The notes under the pieces: generated by a model
The model's input: the letters and a program-made list of their open reading frames with translations, nothing else
Database searches by the model: none
What the model was told of the DNA's origin: nothing
Shown: one piece after another, positions 1 to 9,206 of the stretch
Numbering within the stretch: position 1 is the first letter of the stretch
Layout: each line of letters begins with the position of its first letter
Origin: Actinoplanes sandaracinus
GTDB taxonomy: Bacteria; Actinomycetota; Actinomycetes; Mycobacteriales; Micromonosporaceae
Length of the DNA: 64,000 nucleotides
Assembly (NCBI RefSeq): GCF_030009775.1
Contig: NZ_JASCTH010000008.1
Span: 166,589-230,588 of the forward strand
Reading direction: 5' to 3'
Made by a program: the position numbers and the translations under genes

Positions 1-72
1 CCCCCCACCAACCCCCCCCCCGCCCCCGCCCCCCCCCCCCCCCCCGCCCCCCCCCCCCCGGGCCCCCCCCTT
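1..72. other. Low-complexity C-rich tract at window edge
   Basis: Almost every base is C, with a few A and G. Nothing is encoded. Such a homopolymer-like run is atypical even for a 70 percent GC genome and most likely reflects poor base calling or a contig edge. Confidence 0.7.
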
Positions 73-131
73 CTCGCATGCCCGGCCACCGGGGCCCGGA
101 GCCCCGGACGCCGGTGGCGGATGATGATCGC

Positions 132-836
132 ATGCGAGGTGTTGTCTTCGACTTCTTCGGCACCCTGACCGATCCCGCTGTGGAGAGTCAGCGGAAACAG
201 GCCTTCACGGCCACGGCCGAGGTGCTCGGGGTGCCGGCGGAGCGGTTCTGGGCCGCGATGGCGGGCAGCTTCCCGAGGCGGATCGTGGGTGCCTACGGCA
301 GCACGCGGGAGACGCTCCTCGCGATCGCCCGGGAGTGCGGCGCGAAACCGGACGAAGAACAGCTGGACCGTGCGGTGGCAACGCATCGTTCGGGCGCTGA
401 GAGGCTCCGCACGCCCCGTCCGGAGGCCCTCGCGGTACTCGACCACCTCCGGACCCAGAATTACCGTCTGGGCCTTCTCAGCGACTGCTCCAGCGAACTC
501 TGCGAGGCGTGGCCGGACACGGTCTACGCGGCACGGATCGACGCGCCGGTCTTCTCCTGGAAGGAGGGCCACCGCAAACCCGATCCGAGGTTGTACGCGA
601 CCGCCGCCGCCCGTCTGGGTGTGCCGGTGTCCGAGTGCTGGTTCGTCGGTGACGGCGGCAGCCGGGAGCACGACGGCGCACGCCGGGCCGGCATGCGGCC
701 GGTGCTGGTGACCAATGCGGCCTACCCGGGGGCGAACCTGCTGCGGGACGACCCCGATTCGTACCTTCCGGAGCACCGGATCGACGACCTGGGCGAGCTG
801 ATCCGGTTGCTGGGGCCGAGCCATGACAACGGGTGA
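132..836 (+). CDS. HAD-superfamily hydrolase (HAD-IA type)
   Basis: This is a probable cytosolic phosphatase or dehalogenase-like hydrolase of about 234 residues; the substrate is unknown. HAD motif I is DFFGTLTD just after the start, with the nucleophile Asp but Phe instead of the usual second acid, as in dehalogenase and phosphonatase branches. Motif II is LLSDCS, motif III the Lys of HRKPDP, and motif IV FVGDGGSREHDGA. I chose the ATG at 132 because the beta strand leading to motif I begins there; an upstream in-frame ATG at 78 would add an unstructured extension next to the C-rich tract. It is convergent with the conservon GTPase gene and separated from it by a long hairpin. Confidence 0.8.
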   Translation: MRGVVFDFFGTLTDPAVESQRKQAFTATAEVLGVPAERFWAAMAGSFPRRIVGAYGSTRETLLAIARECGAKPDEEQLDRAVATHRSGAERLRTPRPEALAVLDHLRTQNYRLGLLSDCSSELCEAWPDTVYAARIDAPVFSWKEGHRKPDPRLYATAAARLGVPVSECWFVGDGGSREHDGARRAGMRPVLVTNAAYPGANLLRDDPDSYLPEHRIDDLGELIRLLGPSHDNG

Positions 837-874
837 CCGCTCATATACGATTGTGCCCGGCCGAAAGCGCGCGA

Positions 875-960
875 AAGCCCCGCTCCGGTCACAGCAGTGA
901 ATACTTCAGCCCTGGGGTTGATCCAGAGCTGAAGAACTCAGCTGTGTCGCAGCGGGGCTT
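875..960. terminator. Long nested hairpin between convergent genes
   Basis: Four nested complementary segments lie here: a perfect 10-bp outer stem (875-884 with 951-960), then 890-895 with 941-946 (6 bp), 904-910 with 928-934 (7 bp) and 912-915 with 923-926 (4 bp). Together they can fold into one 86-base interrupted hairpin. It lies between two convergent genes, so a bidirectional terminator is the simplest reading. There is no T tract. Confidence 0.55.
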
Positions 961-1044
961 GATCGCCTGAGCCATCGGCCCGGCGAGCAGCGCTGGTTGA
1001 GACCGGCCTGGTGAGACCGGTTTCCGCGCGGGTGGTGCTGCTGG

Positions 1045-1632
1045 TCAGGCAGGCGCCGTGGCGCGAGTGCGACGCATCGTCAACACATACTCGACGAGCG
1101 AGATGAGGACGTTCTTCGTCGACTCACGATTACGGGCGTCACAGCTCACGACGGGCACGTCGCTCGAGATCGCCAAGGCGTCCCGCACGTCCTGCGCGTT
1201 GTGGTACTGCATGCCGTCGAAGCAGTTTATCGCCACCAGGTACGGCAGGCGACGGTGCTCGAAGAAGTCGATGGCGGCGAAGCAGTCGGCGAGCCGACGC
1301 GTGTCCACCATGACGACAGCACCGATAGCCCCCCGGACCAGTTCGTCCCACATGAACCAGAACCGCGTCTGGCCAGGTGTTCCGAACAGGTAGAGGATCA
1401 GGTCACGGTCGATGCTGATCCGGCCGAAGTCCATGGCCACGGTGGTGGTCATCTTTCCCGGCACCTGCCGGTTGTCGTCGACACCCACACCGGCCGAGGT
1501 CATGATCGCCTCAGTGGTCAGTGGGGTGATCTCCGAGACCGACCCCACCAGCGTCGTCTTGCCGACGCCGAAGCCACCGGCGATGACAATCTTCGCCGAT
1601 GTCACGCGTCCCGCAGCGGGACGGTGCGACAT
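1045..1632 (-). CDS. cvnD: Conservon small GTPase (CvnD type)
   Basis: This Ras-like ATP/GTP-binding protein is the fourth member of an actinomycete conservon, a membrane-associated signalling module. The P-loop is GGFGVGKTTLV, the switch II region contains LFGTPGQTRF, and a mid-domain TTTVAMDFGRI follows. Length, about 195 residues, is typical. I preferred the ATG at 1632 because it follows the DUF742 stop codon by one base; an in-frame start at 1653 would overlap that gene. The gene ends the operon. The partner kinase and effector are unknown. Confidence 0.9.
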   Translation of the reverse strand: MSHRPAAGRVTSAKIVIAGGFGVGKTTLVGSVSEITPLTTEAIMTSAGVGVDDNRQVPGKMTTTVAMDFGRISIDRDLILYLFGTPGQTRFWFMWDELVRGAIGAVVMVDTRRLADCFAAIDFFEHRRLPYLVAINCFDGMQYHNAQDVRDALAISSDVPVVSCDARNRESTKNVLISLVEYVLTMRRTRATAPA

Positions 1633-1633
1633 G

Positions 1634-2020
1634 TCAGAGCCTGCGAAGTCCACTCAGCACCCTTTCCAGCAGTTCCGTGCCTACCGCGTCGGTCTCGTCT
1701 TCGAGCGAGGTGGGCTCGTAAACCGCGACCAGACCGTCAGTGGCCATGTCCGCGACGATCACACGTGCCACACCGAGCGGCAGTTGCATGCGTGCGGCGA
1801 TCTCGGCGAGCGATTGGACTCGCCCGCCGTCGCACATCGCCGCGATGTACTGATGCTCGCTTCCACCCTGTCCGCCACGGCTGATCCCAGAACGGCCGCG
1901 CACGGTTGTCTCGACCAGCGCTTCCAGCGCTATCTCAAGCTTCGGCCGGGTCCGACCGCGGGTCATGGCGTACGGCCTGACCAGCGCGCCAGTCGGCTCA
2001 TCGCGTTCAGGCATCGTCAC
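1634..2020 (-). CDS. cvnC: DUF742 conservon protein (CvnC type)
   Basis: This is the DUF742 member of the conservon, about 128 residues. The N-terminal LVRPYAMTRGRT and the winged-helix-like segment LAEIAARMQLPLGVARVIVADM are diagnostic. In studied conservons this protein associates with the GTPase and roadblock partners. The start is ambiguous: TTG 2026, GTG 2020 and ATG 2014 are all in frame behind a purine-rich GGGAGGGG; I chose GTG 2020 for its spacing. Its stop is one base before the GTPase ATG, so translation is probably coupled. A 126-base gap separates it from the roadblock gene. Confidence 0.88.
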   Translation of the reverse strand: MTMPERDEPTGALVRPYAMTRGRTRPKLEIALEALVETTVRGRSGISRGGQGGSEHQYIAAMCDGGRVQSLAEIAARMQLPLGVARVIVADMATDGLVAVYEPTSLEDETDAVGTELLERVLSGLRRL

Positions 2021-2146
2021 CCTCAACCCCTCCCTCGGCCCCTCGAAGTGTATTGGTTATCAAAGCTTTGACCAGTAGCCGGCTGAGCCTGTCCGCGGTG
2101 GTAGACCCCGGACGAAGCAGTAGATCATGCCGGCTCACTACCCGTA

Positions 2147-2551
2147 TCAGCCCAGCACCCCGGCCGCGGAACGCGGCGCGGGGGTCAATGCCTCACCGAC
2201 ACGGTCGACCAGGAGAGCCATCTCGTAGCCGACCTGCCCGACGTCGCAGCTGCGCGCCGCGAGCACCGCGAAGGAGGACCCGTCGGAGATGGACATCAGG
2301 AACAGGAAACCATTGTCCATCTCGACGACCGTCTGAAGGACGGCGCCACCCTCAAAGCATCGCGCGGCGCCCTGGGTCAGGCTTACCAGGCCGGACGCGA
2401 TGGCCGCCAGCTGGTCGGCACGGTCACGCGGAAGGTCCCGCGAGGACGCCAGGAGCAGCCCGTCGGCGGAGACCGCGATCGCGTGCGCGACCCCGGGAAC
2501 GCGGTCGGCGAAGTTGGCCAGGAGCCAACCGAGATCCTGCGTAGATGTCAT
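2147..2551 (-). CDS. cvnB: Roadblock/LC7 domain protein (CvnB type)
   Basis: This 134-residue protein is a single roadblock/LC7 domain, the class that regulates small GTPases. It begins with [19 protein letters not shown] and carries the [24 protein letters not shown] core. Its start overlaps the stop of the sensor kinase by four bases (ATGA), so the two are translationally coupled. It is predicted to link the kinase to the GTPase at the membrane. Confidence 0.92.
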   Translation of the reverse strand: MTSTQDLGWLLANFADRVPGVAHAIAVSADGLLLASSRDLPRDRADQLAAIASGLVSLTQGAARCFEGGAVLQTVVEMDNGFLFLMSISDGSSFAVLAARSCDVGQVGYEMALLVDRVGEALTPAPRSAAGVLG

Positions 2552-5500
2552 GCCTCATGCTCCTTGCCAGCCTGCGAGGGCTGCTGCCCTCCCGGAGTGT
2601 CCTCCAGGTTGGTCGATTGTTCCTTGGTGCGACCGCGCTGAACCCCACGGTGGTACGCGGAGAGTAGCCCGCGAACCCCCTCAGGCGTCCGGCGCTGGAC
2701 GGAGGTACCGCCCCGGTCGACACCACCGGGGACGAGTTGGGCCATCGGCTTGCGCTTCGGCAGGCCCGCCGTGGTGGTGACCTCGACGGGCGCCTCGGCT
2801 GCCGCGCGGGCAGCCTGCCAGCCGTCGTCTGCCGCGGTCCGCCAAGGGTTCGCCGCGGGGGCGCCATTGTTGCCGTACCCAGCCGCAGCCGCGGCCGGTG
2901 CACCAACAGTAGCGGGGTCGAAGGTGCGAGGTTCGGGTGAAGCGGCCTGCTGCGGCACTCCCGCGGTACGGGCCGGCTCACCGGTCGAGATCCGCTGAGA
3001 GATGACCGACTCGTCGCCGACGCCGGAGACCTGCGGCCGGGCGGGCTCGTTGCCGGGCACCGTGATGAACCAGGCCGACTCGAGCTCCCGGAAGATCGGC
3101 AGCTCCATCGTCTCGTCAGCGAACGGCACCGCGCCCTCGCGGGCCGAGGCCATCTGTGCGGCGGCGGTGGCCTGGGCCTCCACCGGCGTCGACGGAGCCG
3201 CCTGTGCGGGCGACACCGGCGCCGTCTGCGGGTTGGCCGGGCGGGCCACCTGCGGCTGCGCGTCGAAGCTCTCCGGGCGGAACCGCGGGATCTCGGCAGT
3301 CATGTCGAGCGCGGCGGCCAGGTTCTCCGGCACGTGCGGGGCGGGGTGCTCGCGTTCCGCGGCGACCGGCGGCCAGGCCGGCGGCGCCGAGGCGTACGGG
3401 CTGCGCTGGTCGGCCGGCGATCCCGAGGTCGGCGAGGCCGAGATCGGTTCGGCCGGGCCCGCGGAGACCGGAGCCGCCGACACCGGCGGAGCCGACACCG
3501 GCGGAGCCGAGACGGGCGGCGCCGAGACCGGGGGCACCGGGGGCGCCGAGACCGGCGGCATGAACGCGTTGCGGCTGTAGCTCTCGGGGTTAGCCGGAAG
3601 CTGGCGCGGAATGGTCGCGCCGAAACCGTTGGCGTCGCCGTCGGGCCGGAAGTCGCCGTTGCGGCGCTCGGCCAGTTCGTCCAGGCCGGCGAAGCCCTGC
3701 GGACCGGACGGCAACGGCGGGATGACCTCGTTGCTGCGCGGGCCGTGGAAACCGTTGGCCGAGCCGTTCGCCGCGTTGAAGCCGCCGCCGTTGGACCCGT
3801 TGGACCCGCCGCCGTTGAAGCCACCGGCGTTGAATCCGCCGAAGCCGACCGGGGGCGCGCCGGTGAGGTCGGACCAGGCCGGAACCGGGCCGTTGGACCC
3901 GTTGGACCCGTTGGAGCCGGGGTAGCCGCTCTCCAGAGCCAGGGGCTCACCGAAGCTCGGCAGGCCGGAGCCGGGACCGCCGTCGAACGAACTCCGTGAC
4001 TGGACCTGGGCGGTAGCCGCCGCGGCCAGGACCGAAGCGGGCAGACCCACCTCGGCGACGGTGCCGCGCTCACGGTCGGCGGGCCGGAGCTCGACCCGGA
4101 CGCTGTGCCGGTTCGCCAGCCGGGCGACCACGACGAGGCCCATCATCCGGGAGACGGCGACGTCCACCGTGGGCGGGTTGGCGAGCCGCTCGTTCAGGTC
4201 GCGCAACTGCTCACGGCTGATGCCGATGCCGTGGTCCTCGACGGTCAGCACGGCGTGGTCACCGAGGCGCCGGGCCTCGACGAGCACGTTCGAGTTCGGC
4301 GGGGAGAACGCGGTCGCGTTGTCGAAGAGCTCGGCGACCAGGTGCACCATGTCGTTCACGGCGTGCGCCGCGACCTCGATGTCCCGGTCGATCATGCCGA
4401 ACTCGATGCGGGTGTAGTGCTCGACCTCGGACTGCGCCGCCCGGAGCACGTCGATCAGGGCGGCCGGCTCCCGCTGCACACGGGTCGAGTCGGCGCCCGC
4501 GAGAACCAGGAGGTTCTCGTCGTTACGGCGCATTCGGGTGGCGAGGTGGTCGAGCTGGAAGAGCTCGGCCAGCCGGTCCGGGTCTTCCTCGCCGCGCTCC
4601 AGGCGGTCCAGGTGACCGATGAGCCGGTCGACCAGGATCTGCGAACGGCGGGCGAGGTTGACGAACATCGTCGCGACCGAGGAACGGAGCGCGGCCTGCT
4701 CGGCCGCGGTACGCACCGCTTCCAGGTGGACCGCGTTGAACGCCTCGGTCACCTGCCCGAACTCGTCCCGGCTTCGGACCGGGAGTGGCTCGGCGATCTG
4801 GTCGGCGACCTGTGCCGGAGTGAGCGACGCGGAGAGCGCCGGGTCACGCAGCCGGCTCACCGCGTGCGGCAGGCCGAACTGGGCGACGGCGAGCGCGCCC
4901 TGGCGGAGCTCACGCAGCGACCGGGCCATCGACCGGGCGACCAACCAGGCGAACAGGATGGCCAACAGGAGCATGCCGAGCAGGAGGCTCGTCTCCAGGA
5001 AGACCTTCTGGTTCGTCTCGTTGCGCAGCACGGTGGCGTCGGCCACGATCCGCTTGTCGAGTTCGACCTCGACCTGGCGGAAGAGCGTGTTGTAGCCGGC
5101 CAGCGCCTCTTCCCACTGTGCGGAGTCGAACGGGAGGTTCCCCGTCGCCTGCGCCTGGCGGAACTCCAGGGGCGCGATGTAGTTCTCCGCGGCCTGCTTC
5201 TTCGGACCGGTGACGGTGTTGTTGAAGAAGTTCAGCTCGTCCGCGGTGCCGACGGCTTCGAGGGTCTCGGCCGCGAGCTTGTAACCGGTCTGCGTCTGCA
5301 GCAGGTCGCGGCGGTCGCGGTTGTCGAACTTCTGGTCCGCCACGAACGTCTGGCCCAGGTAGCGCTGCTGGGCGATGTAGTCCTTCGCCCTGGCGACCGC
5401 GGCCACCACCCGCAGGTGGTCACTCAGCTCCTGGTCGTTGGCGAGCTGCGCGGAGATGTCACGGACCTGGAGCAGGTCGTCGATGAGGGTGTCGTACGTC

Positions 5501-6003
5501 TGCAGGATCTGGTCCGGCGCCTCGTCGCCCTTGGCGACGCGGCTCCGGAGCACCGGCAGGTCCTCCAGGTTGCGTTCCAGGCGGAGCAACAGTGTGCCCA
5601 CGTTCTCCGGAACGTCCTCCAGCGCGGCTCGCTGCTGAACGTAGGGCGCCTTGGCGTCGTCGACGCTCCGGTGCTCCTCGTTGTAGAGCTTGACCGCGTT
5701 GTTGAAGGGCTCGGCGCCCTTGGGCGACTTGGCGATCATGACGCCGTACGTGCGCTCGGCCTGCAGGTGGTCGACCAGACCACCGGCGGCCTCGGAGAGC
5801 ACCGATAGGGTGCGTGCGCGCTCCGCGTTACTGGCTTCGTCGATGTGGTCCACGAGGCCGTTGACACCGACGATGATCGTTGCCACCGTCGGCACCAGCA
5901 TGATGAGGCCAAGTTTGGACCAGATGGGTAGGTCTCGCAGCCGACCCGCGGGTCGCCGCAGACGCGACATGACGCCATTCGCGCTACTGGGGCGCTTGCT
6001 CAC
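2548..6003 (-). CDS. cvnA: Conservon sensor histidine kinase, nitrate-sensor-like (CvnA type)
   Basis: This membrane kinase of about 1151 residues heads the conservon. TM1 is near residues 31-51 and TM2 near 340, bracketing an extracellular helical sensor of the nitrate/nitrite-sensing class. A HAMP-like segment, the [13 protein letters not shown] phosphoacceptor-type helix, and a HATPase domain follow (N-box [10 protein letters not shown] near 556, G-box VEDHGIGIS). The last ~450 residues are disordered, with Asn/Gly/Ser repeats and PPVSA repeats, ending in the basic tail found in this family ([13 protein letters not shown]). I chose the GTG at 6003 because AGGAGG lies eight bases upstream; longer in-frame starts reach back to 6156. 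Confidence 0.9.
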   Translation of the reverse strand: MSKRPSSANGVMSRLRRPAGRLRDLPIWSKLGLIMLVPTVATIIVGVNGLVDHIDEASNAERARTLSVLSEAAGGLVDHLQAERTYGVMIAKSPKGAEPFNNAVKLYNEEHRSVDDAKAPYVQQRAALEDVPENVGTLLLRLERNLEDLPVLRSRVAKGDEAPDQILQTYDTLIDDLLQVRDISAQLANDQELSDHLRVVAAVARAKDYIAQQRYLGQTFVADQKFDNRDRRDLLQTQTGYKLAAETLEAVGTADELNFFNNTVTGPKKQAAENYIAPLEFRQAQATGNLPFDSAQWEEALAGYNTLFRQVEVELDKRIVADATVLRNETNQKVFLETSLLLGMLLLAILFAWLVARSMARSLRELRQGALAVAQFGLPHAVSRLRDPALSASLTPAQVADQIAEPLPVRSRDEFGQVTEAFNAVHLEAVRTAAEQAALRSSVATMFVNLARRSQILVDRLIGHLDRLERGEEDPDRLAELFQLDHLATRMRRNDENLLVLAGADSTRVQREPAALIDVLRAAQSEVEHYTRIEFGMIDRDIEVAAHAVNDMVHLVAELFDNATAFSPPNSNVLVEARRLGDHAVLTVEDHGIGISREQLRDLNERLANPPTVDVAVSRMMGLVVVARLANRHSVRVELRPADRERGTVAEVGLPASVLAAAATAQVQSRSSFDGGPGSGLPSFGEPLALESGYPGSNGSNGSNGPVPAWSDLTGAPPVGFGGFNAGGFNGGGSNGSNGGGFNAANGSANGFHGPRSNEVIPPLPSGPQGFAGLDELAERRNGDFRPDGDANGFGATIPRQLPANPESYSRNAFMPPVSAPPVPPVSAPPVSAPPVSAPPVSAAPVSAGPAEPISASPTSGSPADQRSPYASAPPAWPPVAAEREHPAPHVPENLAAALDMTAEIPRFRPESFDAQPQVARPANPQTAPVSPAQAAPSTPVEAQATAAAQMASAREGAVPFADETMELPIFRELESAWFITVPGNEPARPQVSGVGDESVISQRISTGEPARTAGVPQQAASPEPRTFDPATVGAPAAAAAGYGNNGAPAANPWRTAADDGWQAARAAAEAPVEVTTTAGLPKRKPMAQLVPGGVDRGGTSVQRRTPEGVRGLLSAYHRGVQRGRTKEQSTNLEDTPGGQQPSQAGKEHEA
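3460..3560 (-). repeat. 15-bp coding repeats for PPVSA motifs in the kinase tail
   Basis: Imperfect 15-base units encode successive PPVSA and APVSA pentapeptides in the disordered tail of the conservon kinase. The repeats are in frame, so unit gain or loss would change tail length without frameshift. Confidence 0.75.
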
Positions 6004-6456
6004 GTCACCGTCCTCCTGATTCGGGTCCGGCATTCGGCACGCCAGACACCGCACACGGCCGACTCGCCGACGTCGGGCCCCCGAGATTCCATCACGACAA
6101 GTGTCAAAGAGAAAGAGCAGGCAGACACGGACCGGTTGTGTGACGCGATGTTGCAACTTCGTAGTTGGACATCGCCGGTCCTATTTCACTGCCGATGGAA
6201 CGCATGTCTCTCAAGGTCACTTCACGGTCGGCGCAGCGTTTGGGGGGTGGGTGCCGGCCGACCGGGTCCCGATCGTAGTCGATCGCGATAGGACCCACGA
6301 TGACTCAGGTGCCCCGCGATCGGCAAGGTGAGATGCCAGAGTATGCCGACTTTGCAGGCGGCAGTCTAGCCGAACGGCGGGGCCCCAGAGGCTGACGGTT
6401 GATTTCTTATGACGTACGTTCGTTCAGATCCGGCTATTACCGGACATAGTGCAATC
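6004..6456. other. Intergenic region upstream of the conservon operon
   Basis: No gene is supported in these 453 bases. On the minus strand there is a TTGACA hexamer at 6107-6102 but no convincing -10 element at the right distance. A short inverted repeat at 6429-6444 lies just past the adenosine deaminase stop. The conservon promoter presumably lies here. Confidence 0.5.
6429..6444 (-). terminator. Weak hairpin after adenosine deaminase gene
   Basis: TCCGG and CCGGA flank a six-base loop shortly downstream of the add stop codon. The stem is only five pairs, so this is a weak candidate. Confidence 0.3.
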
Positions 6457-7578
6457 TCATGCCAACAGTTTGGCGTACGCCGGTTTGATGACCTCGTTGA
6501 TGAGCACCAGGCGCTCGTCGTACGGGATGAAAGCGGACTTCATGGCATTGATGGTCAGCCACTGCAGTTCCATCCAGCCCCACCCGAACGCCTCCGTCAG
6601 CAGAGTCATCTCCCGTGTCATCGACGTGCCACTCATCAGCCGGTTGTCAGTGTTGACCGTCACCCGGAACCGGAGATCGTGCAGCAGCTTGATCGGGTGC
6701 TCGGCGATCGACGCCGCCGCACCGGTCTGCACGTTCGACGACGGGCACATCTCCAGCGGGATCCGCTTGTCCCGGACGTAGGAGGCGAGGCGCCCCAGCA
6801 CCGGCGGCGCCGCCTGGGTGCCACCGGTCGCCGACGCGGCGCTCGGCCCGTCCGGGGTGGCCGTGATGTCGTCGACCAGCCGGACCCCGTGGCCCAGCCG
6901 GTCCGCGCCGCACCACTGCAGAGCCTGCCAGATCGAGGGCAGACCGAAGGCCTCGCCGGCGTGGATGGTGAAGTGGAAGTTCTCGCGCTGCAGGTACTCG
7001 AAGGCGTCCAGGTGCCGGGTGGGAGGGAACCCGGCCTCCGCGCCCGCGATGTCGAAACCGACCACGCCGGTGTCCCGGTAGCGGACCGCCAGCTCGGCGA
7101 TCTCCTGCGAGCGGGCGGCGTGACGCATCGCGGTGAGCAGGGTCCCGACCCGGATGGGAGTGCCGTTCGCCGCGGCTTCGGCGGAACCCTCACGGAACCC
7201 CGCGTGGACCACCTCGACCACCCGGTCCAGGGTGAGCCCGCGCTCCAGGTGCTGTTCCGGGGCGTACCGGATCTCGGCGTAGACGACGCCGTCGGCGGCC
7301 AGGTCGAGGGCGCACTCCCGGGCGACGCGGTGCAGACCCTCCTCGGTCTGCATGACCGCCACGGTGTGGGCGAAGGTCTCCAGGTACCGTTCCAGCGAAC
7401 CGGAGTCGGCGGCCGCGACGAACCACTCGCCGAGCCGGTCCGGATCGCGGGTCGGCAGTTCATGCCCCACCGCCTCGGCCAGTTCGACGATGGTGGCCGG
7501 CCGCAATCCACCGTCCAGGTGGTCGTGCAGCAGAACCTTCGGGGCCTTGATGATGTCGGAGTGTGCGATGCCAGCCAT
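6457..7578 (-). CDS. add: Adenosine deaminase
   Basis: The enzyme deaminates adenosine and deoxyadenosine to inosine and deoxyinosine in purine salvage. Zinc-ligand HDHLDGG is near residues 18-24, HAGEAFG (zinc His and catalytic Glu) is mid-protein, followed by the catalytic-His segment [10 protein letters not shown] and the metal-binding [11 protein letters not shown]. The 373-residue length is normal. It is divergent from the RNA methyltransferase gene, whose start lies only 26 bases away, and it complements the cytidine deaminase and thymidine phosphorylase genes nearby. Confidence 0.95.
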   Translation of the reverse strand: MAGIAHSDIIKAPKVLLHDHLDGGLRPATIVELAEAVGHELPTRDPDRLGEWFVAAADSGSLERYLETFAHTVAVMQTEEGLHRVARECALDLAADGVVYAEIRYAPEQHLERGLTLDRVVEVVHAGFREGSAEAAANGTPIRVGTLLTAMRHAARSQEIAELAVRYRDTGVVGFDIAGAEAGFPPTRHLDAFEYLQRENFHFTIHAGEAFGLPSIWQALQWCGADRLGHGVRLVDDITATPDGPSAASATGGTQAAPPVLGRLASYVRDKRIPLEMCPSSNVQTGAAASIAEHPIKLLHDLRFRVTVNTDNRLMSGTSMTREMTLLTEAFGWGWMELQWLTINAMKSAFIPYDERLVLINEVIKPAYAKLLA

Positions 7579-7604
7579 CAGAAGAGCCTAGAGGGAAGCC
7601 CTGG

Positions 7605-8405
7605 ATGATCGACGGAGCAATTCCGTATCTGCGGTGCCCCGTGTGCCGCGACACACTGTCCCGCCAGGAGCGGTCGCTGCGCTGCGCGCGCCGGCACAGC
7701 TTCGACATGGCGAAGCAGGGGTACGCGGACCTCAGCGCCGGACGCCTCCCGCACACCGGCGACAGCGCCGAGATGGTGGCCGACCGAACCGGATTCCTGG
7801 CCGCCGGGCACTACCGTTTCGTCGCCGAGGCGCTGGCCGCGCACCGGGCCGGTGGTCTCGTGCTGGACGCCGGCACCGGCACCGGTGACTACCTGGCCCG
7901 GTTCCTCGACGCCTCGCCGGAAGCGATCGGTCTGGGCCTGGACGTCTCGAAACCGGCGCTGCGACGGGCGGCGAAGGCTCATCCCCGGGCCGCGGCGGTG
8001 CTGACCGACCTGTGGCGGCCGCTGCCGGTCGCCGACGCGGTGGCCGACGTGGTCCTGAACGTGTTCGCGCCGCGCAACGGCCCGGAGTACCGCCGGGTGC
8101 TGCGCCCGGACGGCGTGCTGCTGGTGGTCACCCCGGCGGCCGACCACCTGGCCGAACTGGTCACCGCGCACGGGCTGATCCAGGTGGACCCGGAGAAGGC
8201 GGCCCGGGTCAGCGGCAGCCTCGGCGAGCACTTCACGCGGGTGACCACCGGCACCCACCGCCGCGAGCTGAGACTGACCGCGGCCGAGGCCCGCACCCTG
8301 ATCGGGATGACTCCCAGCGCCCGGCACGTGCCCGTGGACGACCTGCCCACCCACGATCTGACGGTGACGGCCGCCGTCGACGTCACGGCCTACCGGCCGC
8401 GCTGA
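7605..8405 (+). CDS. Putative 23S rRNA (guanine-N1)-methyltransferase, RlmA/TlrB family
   Basis: This 266-residue SAM-dependent methyltransferase has an N-terminal zinc-finger signature (CPVC ... C ... H within the first 32 residues), characteristic of RlmA/TlrB enzymes that methylate guanine in helix 35 of 23S rRNA. The SAM-binding motif is LDAGTGTGDYL. The family NVFAPRN motif is intact. I chose ATG 7605, preceded by GAGGGA; the longer frame from 7563 would overlap the divergent add start. Whether it gives macrolide resistance (TlrB) or only modifies rRNA cannot be told from sequence. Confidence 0.85.
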   Translation: MIDGAIPYLRCPVCRDTLSRQERSLRCARRHSFDMAKQGYADLSAGRLPHTGDSAEMVADRTGFLAAGHYRFVAEALAAHRAGGLVLDAGTGTGDYLARFLDASPEAIGLGLDVSKPALRRAAKAHPRAAAVLTDLWRPLPVADAVADVVLNVFAPRNGPEYRRVLRPDGVLLVVTPAADHLAELVTAHGLIQVDPEKAARVSGSLGEHFTRVTTGTHRRELRLTAAEARTLIGMTPSARHVPVDDLPTHDLTVTAAVDVTAYRPR

Positions 8406-8480
8406 CCGCCATGCCCGGCGGCGGCGCGGCGGCCCGGTGCGGCGCGGACGTCGCCGGGACAGCGTGGGGGCGACCCGGAT

Positions 8481-8511
8481 TCTCTGGTACGCCCGGTGGC
8501 CGTACCAGAGA
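8481..8511. terminator. Bidirectional hairpin terminator
   Basis: A perfect 11-bp stem (8481-8491 with 8501-8511) and nine-base loop lie between convergent genes. A G-run follows the stem on the plus strand. Confidence 0.8.
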
Positions 8512-8519
8512 GGGGGGTT

Positions 8520-9200
8520 TCAGACCGAGAGATCGACTTCTTCCCACTCGGGGGGTTTCTCGTGGTAGGGGCCGCGGAAGACGACGGCCCACTCGAGCGC
8601 CCAGCGGCGCTGGCCGATCGCGTTGCTGTCCACCTCGCCCGGCAGTGACCGGCCGTTCTGCTCGGCCTCCTGGAAGGCCCAGTCGAGGCAGTAGTAGAGG
8701 TCGAGCAGAACCGCGGCCTCGGCCGGGTCCCGGACCGCGACCAGGGACCGGGACCGCCAGCTGGTGAAGCTCTCCCCCGCCGGCAGGTCGGGCATCTGGG
8801 CCATCAGCCGGTCGTCCGGCGGCACCGTGGGATCGAGGTGCCGGCTCAGGCCGAGCAGCCAGGCCAGCGCGAAGACCGCGTCGTGGTGCAGCACGAAAGA
8901 CCGGTGGTCGCCTTTCGCGCCGATCACGAACTGCCACTCCGGCGGGGTGACCAGCTCGACCAGGTGTGAGCCGAGCAGCCAGCTCATCGCCGCCTCGGTG
9001 GGCATGCCGAAGCAGCGGGCCACGACGACGTGCAGCACCGCGGCGCGGGCTTCCAGCTCCGCGGTGTTGCGCAGCTCGACGGTGTCACCCTCTTCCCAGA
9101 CCAGCGGGAACGCCAGCGGGGGCAGAGGCAGGCCGAGGCGCGCCAGTTCGTCGAGACTCGCCTCGCGGACCGCGCGGGGGTCGGGGACGGCCTTTTCCAT
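8520..9200 (-). CDS. DUF4272 domain protein
   Basis: This 226-residue soluble protein matches the DUF4272 pattern: repeated Trp-rich helices, LDLYYCLDWAFQEAE, and the QRRWALEWAV segment near the C-terminus. Function is unknown. It starts six bases after the deoA stop, so it is probably cotranscribed with cdd-deoA, but a role in nucleoside metabolism is only suggested by position. Confidence 0.75.
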   Translation of the reverse strand: MEKAVPDPRAVREASLDELARLGLPLPPLAFPLVWEEGDTVELRNTAELEARAAVLHVVVARCFGMPTEAAMSWLLGSHLVELVTPPEWQFVIGAKGDHRSFVLHHDAVFALAWLLGLSRHLDPTVPPDDRLMAQMPDLPAGESFTSWRSRSLVAVRDPAEAAVLLDLYYCLDWAFQEAEQNGRSLPGEVDSNAIGQRRWALEWAVVFRGPYHEKPPEWEEVDLSV

Positions 9201-9206
9201 GGCGGC

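Noticed and set aside
4105-5808. Plus-strand 567-codon open frame inside the conservon kinase
   Set aside because: Antisense shadow of a gene with intact kinase domains.
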